From positions 1-7,595 of the forward strand of contig PLYD01000178.1 in NCBI GenBank assembly GCA_003151665.1: a stretch of 7,595 nucleotides of DNA. Direction: 5' to 3'. The first letter of the stretch is position 1, and each line of letters starts with the position of its first letter. Position numbers and translations under genes: made by a program. Source of the stretch: Candidatus Dormiibacterota bacterium. GTDB taxonomy: Bacteria; Chloroflexota; Dormibacteria; Dormibacterales; Dormibacteraceae. Positions 5,898 to 7,595 of this stretch are shown piece after piece. The notes under the pieces are model-generated. The model saw nothing but the letters and a program-made list of their open reading frames with translations. It did no database searches and was not told the DNA's origin.

Positions 5898-7031
5898 TCA
5901 GCTCCAGACCGACCTCGCGACGCGACCGACGAGCTCGAGCTTCTGGCGCTGCTGATCGGCAGTGATCCGGTTGCCCTGGATCGTGGAAGCAAACCCGCAC
6001 TGCGGACTCAGCGCCAGTCGCTCGAGAGGAACGAATTGGGCGGCTTCACGGATTCGAGCCCTCAGCTCGTCCTCGTCTTCTAGCGCCGACTTCTTGGTCG
6101 TGACAAGGCCAAGCACGGCGACCCGATCCTCGGGCAGATGCTGCAGCGGATCGAATCCTCCGGAGCGTGCATCGTCGTACTCCAGCAGAAAGCGATTGAA
6201 CAACGTCCGGCTGAAGATTCGCGCGATCGGCTCGTAGTCGCCTTCGGCGTAGAACTTGCTCTGATTGTTGCCTCTGCAGATGTGCAGGCCAAAAACCACG
6301 CCGTGATGACCCTGGATGATTGCGTTGTCCATTTCGATGCAACGGTCGATCAGCTGTTCGGGATCGCTGCCACGCAGCCGGTAGCCCTCCCGCATCCTGG
6401 CGTCGAGGAGTGCGCCGTACTGTGGTCCGTCAATCTGAATGTACGTGCAGCCGAGGCGAACCAGCTCCTCGACCTCGCGCCGGGAGACGTCAACGATGTC
6501 GGCGAGGTAGGCATCGAGGGATGGGTACGCGCCTTTGGACTTGTCCGGGTCGTAATACGCGGCCGCCTGCTGGGCACTGAGCATGGTGACCTTGGCGGGC
6601 CGCATCGAGGTCGAGCGGACAAAAGTCCATTCCTCCGCGCACATGCTTCGCCGCCAGCGCAGTCTCTCGACCACCACCGGCCTGCGGAGAATCAGCTCCT
6701 CGCCGCTTTCATCACGGAACGGGATCGCCCAACCGCCCTCGCGGTCAAAACCGTCAAACGACTCGATAAGGTGGCCGTAAAAAGCGTACCTGCGCAACTC
6801 GCCGTCCGTGATGACGTCAATGCCCGCTTCCTCCTGCAGCCGGATGGCGCGGACGACCGCTTCATCCTCGATGCGCTTGAACTCCCTGTCGCCGAGCTCG
6901 CCACGCTCATGTCGCTCGCGCGCACCGACGAGGTCAGGCGGCCGCAGCAGGCTGCCGATCACCTCGCACCGAACATTAGCCGACAAGTTTGCAGCCACTC
7001 GAGATTGATTGGTAACGTAAGGCCTATCCAT
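5898..7031 (-). CDS. Core cobalamin-independent methionine synthase-like (MetE C-terminal domain / YxjG type) zinc methyl- or alkyltransferase
   Basis: A 377-aa protein resembling only the C-terminal catalytic barrel of MetE; true MetE is about 750 aa with a duplicated N-terminal barrel. Barrel landmarks are EVIGSLLRPPDL (23-34), IDVITDGELRR (71-81), YIQIDGPQY (197-205), GLHICRGN (248-255) and LALSPQCGFAS (339-349). The presumed zinc ligands are all present: His250, Cys252, Glu284 (in LLEYDD) and Cys345, so the site should bind a thiol. Family members include small methionine synthases, YxjG/YxjH, and epoxyalkane:coenzyme M transferase, so the methyl or alkyl donor is unresolved. The start ATG 7031 lacks a Shine-Dalgarno; GTG 6998 is an alternative that also lacks one. 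It is first in a two-gene unit with the CoA ligase, which points to substrate metabolism rather than housekeeping methionine synthesis. Confidence 0.87.
   Translation of the reverse strand: MDRPYVTNQSRVAANLSANVRCEVIGSLLRPPDLVGARERHERGELGDREFKRIEDEAVVRAIRLQEEAGIDVITDGELRRYAFYGHLIESFDGFDREGGWAIPFRDESGEELILRRPVVVERLRWRRSMCAEEWTFVRSTSMRPAKVTMLSAQQAAAYYDPDKSKGAYPSLDAYLADIVDVSRREVEELVRLGCTYIQIDGPQYGALLDARMREGYRLRGSDPEQLIDRCIEMDNAIIQGHHGVVFGLHICRGNNQSKFYAEGDYEPIARIFSRTLFNRFLLEYDDARSGGFDPLQHLPEDRVAVLGLVTTKKSALEDEDELRARIREAAQFVPLERLALSPQCGFASTIQGNRITADQQRQKLELVGRVARSVWS
5902..5905 (-). promoter_or_regulatory. Ribosome-binding site deciding the CoA-ligase start
   Basis: GGAG on the minus strand, inside the last codons of the MetE-like gene, lies 8 bases before GTG 5893. 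It supports the short start over ATG 5992, which would give a 33-residue Ser/Arg-rich extension unlike the family. Confidence 0.7.
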
Positions 7032-7122
7032 TCACGACGCAAGGTGACCGCGTAAATGGCACCAATACAGCGGCGGCGACATCGCCGCCAACTCTCTTCC
7101 GAGCCGAACGTCAATTACGTTA
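7013..7122. repeat. Perfect 8-base inverted repeat TAACGTAA / TTACGTTA around the start of the MetE-like gene
   Basis: TAACGTAA (7013-7020, just inside the coding region) and TTACGTTA (7115-7122) are exact inverted copies 94 bases apart. Each is itself nearly palindromic around ACGT, and each is AT-rich against a GC-rich background. They could be paired binding sites bracketing the promoter region, or coincidence. Confidence 0.35.
7062..7091 (-). promoter_or_regulatory. Weak candidate promoter with operator-like dyad for the MetE-like/CoA-ligase unit
   Basis: On the minus strand TTGGCG (7091-7086; 4 of 6 matches to -35), an 18-base spacer and TATTGG (7067-7062; 3 of 6) form a weak promoter candidate about 30 bases before ATG 7031. 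A perfect dyad overlaps its -35 and most of the spacer: GGCGGCGA (7072-7079), two bases, TCGCCGCC (7082-7089). Such placement suits a repressor operator; alternatively the dyad is only a GC-rich hairpin. The promoter assignment is weak; the dyad itself is directly visible. Confidence 0.35.
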
Positions 7123-7133
7123 GCCAGGAGAAG

Positions 7134-7162
7134 GGCGGAGTTCATCAGCGGGGATCTCCGCC
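7134..7162. repeat. 7-base dyad GGCGGAG / CTCCGCC
   Basis: GGCGGAG (7134-7140) pairs exactly with CTCCGCC (7156-7162) across a 15-base loop. No T-run follows on either strand, so it is not a typical intrinsic terminator. Its role is unknown. Confidence 0.3.
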
Positions 7163-7221
7163 GGATGCCGCGCGGCCGCAGATGCCTTCACAGCGCGGCG
7201 AAGTCGGAGATCACCGCGGCA

Positions 7222-7301
7222 GACTAGAACAGTCCGCCCGGAGACGAAGCGACCCCTAACCGGGCGCGCGTCGAAAAAAGCTTGACGAGTGCGGACTAGA
7301 A
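7222..7301 (+). repeat. Direct repeat GACTAGAA, two copies
   Basis: GACTAGAA occurs at 7222-7229 and again at 7294-7301, 72 bases apart on the same strand. Both copies contain a TAGAAY hexamer resembling a -10 box. No well-spaced -35 was found: TTGACG at 7282 is only 9 bases from the second copy. Confidence 0.3.
7235..7266. repeat. 7-base dyad CGCCCGG / CCGGGCG
   Basis: CGCCCGG (7235-7241) and CCGGGCG (7260-7266) pair exactly across 18 bases. An A-run (7274-7279) lies beyond on the plus strand rather than a T-run, so a terminator reading does not fit for plus-strand transcripts. On the minus strand the T-run comes before the hairpin, which does not fit either. Confidence 0.3.
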
Positions 7302-7595
7302 TCCCTCCCGCTCCGCTTTTTGCCCCTACCCGGTTTGACAGCTTCGCCGGGAGACTCGTGAGGCATCAGGAGACGTGAGACGAACGCGTCATACCCCGAT
7401 TACAGGAGAGACGGCCTGGCGCGTCCCGAAACGACATGTATGGAGACTCTTAATTCCGTGTTTCACGGTTCGCCCGCCGATGGCACGACTGGGTGGTTGA
7501 TTGCCGGCGCGATCCGGTAAGTGCGCTGAGGTCCACTGCTGTGGCTGTCATCTTGGCTGCCATCGCCACGACAAATGGCGGGGATGGATGGGAAT

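Larger units (their letters stand above)
7032..7595. other. Region without a supportable gene (564 bases)
   Basis: Apart from the repeats and weak promoter noted within it, nothing coding is convincing here. A 67-codon frame at 7056-7259 (plus) is Arg/Gln-rich low-complexity with no ribosome site. The right end has a plus frame open from a TAA near 7452 to the edge, with possible GTG 7493 and a short hydrophobic stretch (AVAVILAAIA). It could be the start of a secreted protein, but it has no ribosome site and too little sequence to call. I found no tRNA, riboswitch core, CRISPR repeat or insertion-sequence end. Confidence 0.6.

Noticed and set aside
5894..5992. Upstream ATG start (5992) for the CoA ligase
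   Set aside because: It would add 33 Ser/Arg-rich residues overlapping the MetE-like gene; GTG 5893 has a well-placed GGAG.
6138..7055. Long plus-strand frame (305 codons) opposite the MetE-like gene
   Set aside because: It mirrors the codons of a gene with clear family motifs; no motif or ribosome site of its own.
7056..7259. 67-codon plus-strand frame
   Set aside because: Low-complexity Arg/Gln-rich product, no ribosome site, and it spans several dyads.
7282..7302. TTGACG ... TAGAAT (plus) as a promoter
   Set aside because: The spacer is only 9 bases, far too short for a sigma70-type promoter.
7335..7363. TTGACA at 7335-7340 (plus) as a promoter
   Set aside because: No acceptable -10 occurs at 16-19 bases downstream.
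7032..7595. Cobalamin, SAM or SAH riboswitch upstream of the MetE-like gene
   Set aside because: I looked for the conserved core sequences on the minus strand and did not find them; a covariance-model scan would be decisive.

Overview
The window is high-GC bacterial DNA with GTG and possibly CTG starts, tightly overlapping genes and a twin-arginine lipoprotein. This fits an actinobacterium or another high-GC soil lineage such as Chloroflexota. The sequence alone does not settle the phylum.

Layout. Positions 2-3670 (minus strand) hold four genes of a branched-chain-amino-acid-type (HAAT/Liv) ABC importer. In transcription order they are a Tat-exported substrate-binding lipoprotein, the LivG-like ATPase, the LivF-like ATPase and the LivH-like permease. 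The second permease (LivM) is not in the window and would be expected past the left edge. Two junctions are 4-base stop/start overlaps (GTGA, then apparently CTGA); the third has an 8-base gap. Positions 3671-3806 form a divergent control region with two candidate promoters facing each other. Positions 3807-4634 (plus strand) encode a PaaX-family repressor. It converges, with only 14 bases between stop codons, on a second minus-strand unit (7031-4649). That unit encodes a core cobalamin-independent methionine-synthase-like (MetE C-terminal type) zinc protein and, 4 bases later, a PaaK-family phenylacetate-CoA-ligase-like enzyme. Positions 7032-7595 carry no gene I can support but contain several dyad and direct repeats. 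One of these is a perfect 8+8 dyad in a weak candidate promoter for the second unit.

Working together (inference). PaaX proteins typically sense an aryl-CoA made by a PaaK-type ligase. A PaaX-like regulator between an importer operon and a ligase operon suggests a small uptake-and-activation module. The importer brings in a carboxylic acid (aromatic or otherwise), the ligase makes its CoA thioester, and the thioester may relieve repression. The MetE-like protein suggests a methyl or alkyl transfer step, for example handling a methylated substrate or a thiol, but its acceptor cannot be read from the sequence. No ring-cleaving or beta-oxidation enzymes are visible here.
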